Source of the DNA: Chloroflexi bacterium UBA6077
Lineage (GTDB): Bacteria > Chloroflexota > UBA6077
DNA: 64,000 bases
Direction: 5' to 3'
NCBI GenBank assembly: GCA_002436065.1
Contig: DIXP01000038.1
Span: 147,747 to 211,746, forward strand
In this document: positions 63,734 through 64,000 of the stretch, in pieces
How the letters are laid out: each line of letters opens with the position of its first letter
How positions within the stretch are numbered: the stretch's first letter is position 1
The notes under the pieces: generated by a model
Databases searched by the model: none
Seen by the model: the letters and a program-made list of their open reading frames with translations, nothing else
What the model was told of the DNA's origin: nothing
Translations under genes and position numbers: made by a program

Positions 63734-64000
63734 GTAGTGCTGGCTAGGCGAGGGAAGTCACCTTCCCCCGCCTGCCTTCAAAACCGGACTTGCATCTTTC
63801 GACGCATCCGGCTCCTCAATCAATTGGGCTCTTTTCACGAGCACCTCTGGCAGCAGCCTGAGGGGCTGCCGCGTGTTCCTCATGGCAGCGACGGTGGACT
63901 AACTGCCGTACCTGTTGGTGGCGCAGGCCGTTCACGATGGTCCGGCGCGCGCTACACAGTTCGGGCAGGTCCCCCCCCCCGAAGTACAGTCCACACCGGG
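63734..64000 (-). mobile_element. 3' end of a second group II intron, running out of the window
   Basis: On the minus strand, domain V (63781-63814) begins GAGCCGGATGCG and ends AAGTCCGGTTT; domain VI (about 63735-63779) has a GTGA tetraloop and the 3' end is AC at 63735-63734. The sequence upstream of domain V (63815-64000) reads like the HNH-containing end of an intron maturase (LVHRRCHEE), in a frame that looks broken by a C-run near 63971-63980. The rest is beyond the window. Confidence 0.75.
63781..63814 (-). ncRNA. Group II intron domain V (second intron)
   Basis: GAGCCGGATGCG...GAAA...AAGTCCGGTTT on the minus strand, 34 bases, with base pairing of the expected helix. Confidence 0.85.

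Noticed and set aside
63971..63980. C-run of about ten as a biological feature
   Set aside because: Homopolymer at the edge of the window in a likely broken intron frame; could be sequencing error and says little without read data.
1..64000. CRISPR arrays, tRNA or rRNA genes
   Set aside because: No regularly spaced repeats with unique spacers, no cloverleaf with the T-loop consensus, and no rRNA motifs were recognised by reading; a tRNAscan and Infernal run would settle this.

Overview
The window is GC-rich, densely coded bacterial DNA. The secreted lipoproteins carry long Ala/Pro/Thr-rich linkers after the lipobox cysteine. With the mix of insertion sequences, group II introns and CoA-ester catabolism, this suggests a Chloroflexota-like bacterium from soil or sediment, but that placement is inference; there is no rRNA or marker gene. 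The aldehyde:ferredoxin oxidoreductase, FixABCX, and the ETF/membrane Fe-S oxidoreductase point to anaerobic or low-oxygen metabolism.

1-7.9 kb is a decaying, mobile-element-rich flank. It starts with the 3' part of a large FtsK-like/SARP-type regulator fusion. Then come a broken prepilin peptidase, two short elements with terminal inverted repeats, a broken gene of unknown family, an IS630-type transposase remnant, a broken trkA and a frameshifted integrase-type transposase.

8-37 kb is a catabolic and uptake island. On the plus strand lie a TauE/SafE exporter, a sugar-phosphate-isomerase-like protein, a Zn alcohol dehydrogenase, an enolase-superfamily enzyme and an acyl-CoA dehydrogenase. 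On the minus strand lie an amidohydrolase, a molybdenum aldehyde oxidoreductase, a CoA-transferase, an MFS permease, an old-yellow-enzyme/dienoyl-CoA-reductase type flavoenzyme, a ThDP enzyme, two coupled isomerase-like genes, three TRAP binding proteins, fixABCX, an SDR and the TRAP permeases dctQM.

38-44 kb holds regulators: an IclR-type gene with a good promoter and a palindromic site, an AOR-family tungstoenzyme, and a large MalT/LuxR-type ATPase regulator. The 44-62 kb part is a plus-strand beta-oxidation-like run: thiolase, class III CoA-transferase, two hotdog dehydratases, two crotonases (one without both catalytic glutamates), two TctC-type binding proteins, 3-hydroxyacyl-CoA dehydrogenase, etfB, ferredoxin-fused etfA, a membrane HdrD-like quinone oxidoreductase, a CoA-disulfide-reductase-like/rhodanese protein and an aldehyde dehydrogenase. 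The genes read as import of a carboxylic acid by TRAP or TctC-bound permeases, CoA activation, oxidation by acyl-CoA dehydrogenase and hydratases, and electron disposal through two separate ETF systems. The substrate cannot be named from the sequence.

The right end is a frameshifted group II intron, and 27 bp upstream of it on the minus strand is the 3' end of a second intron that leaves the window. A recurring oddity is 'ghost' fragments: short decayed pieces that match intact genes elsewhere in the island (thiolase, CoA-transferase, MFS start, membrane Fe-S oxidoreductase, crotonase, CaiB). They imply that a second, related gene cluster was once here and was mostly lost. No tRNA, rRNA or CRISPR array was recognised.
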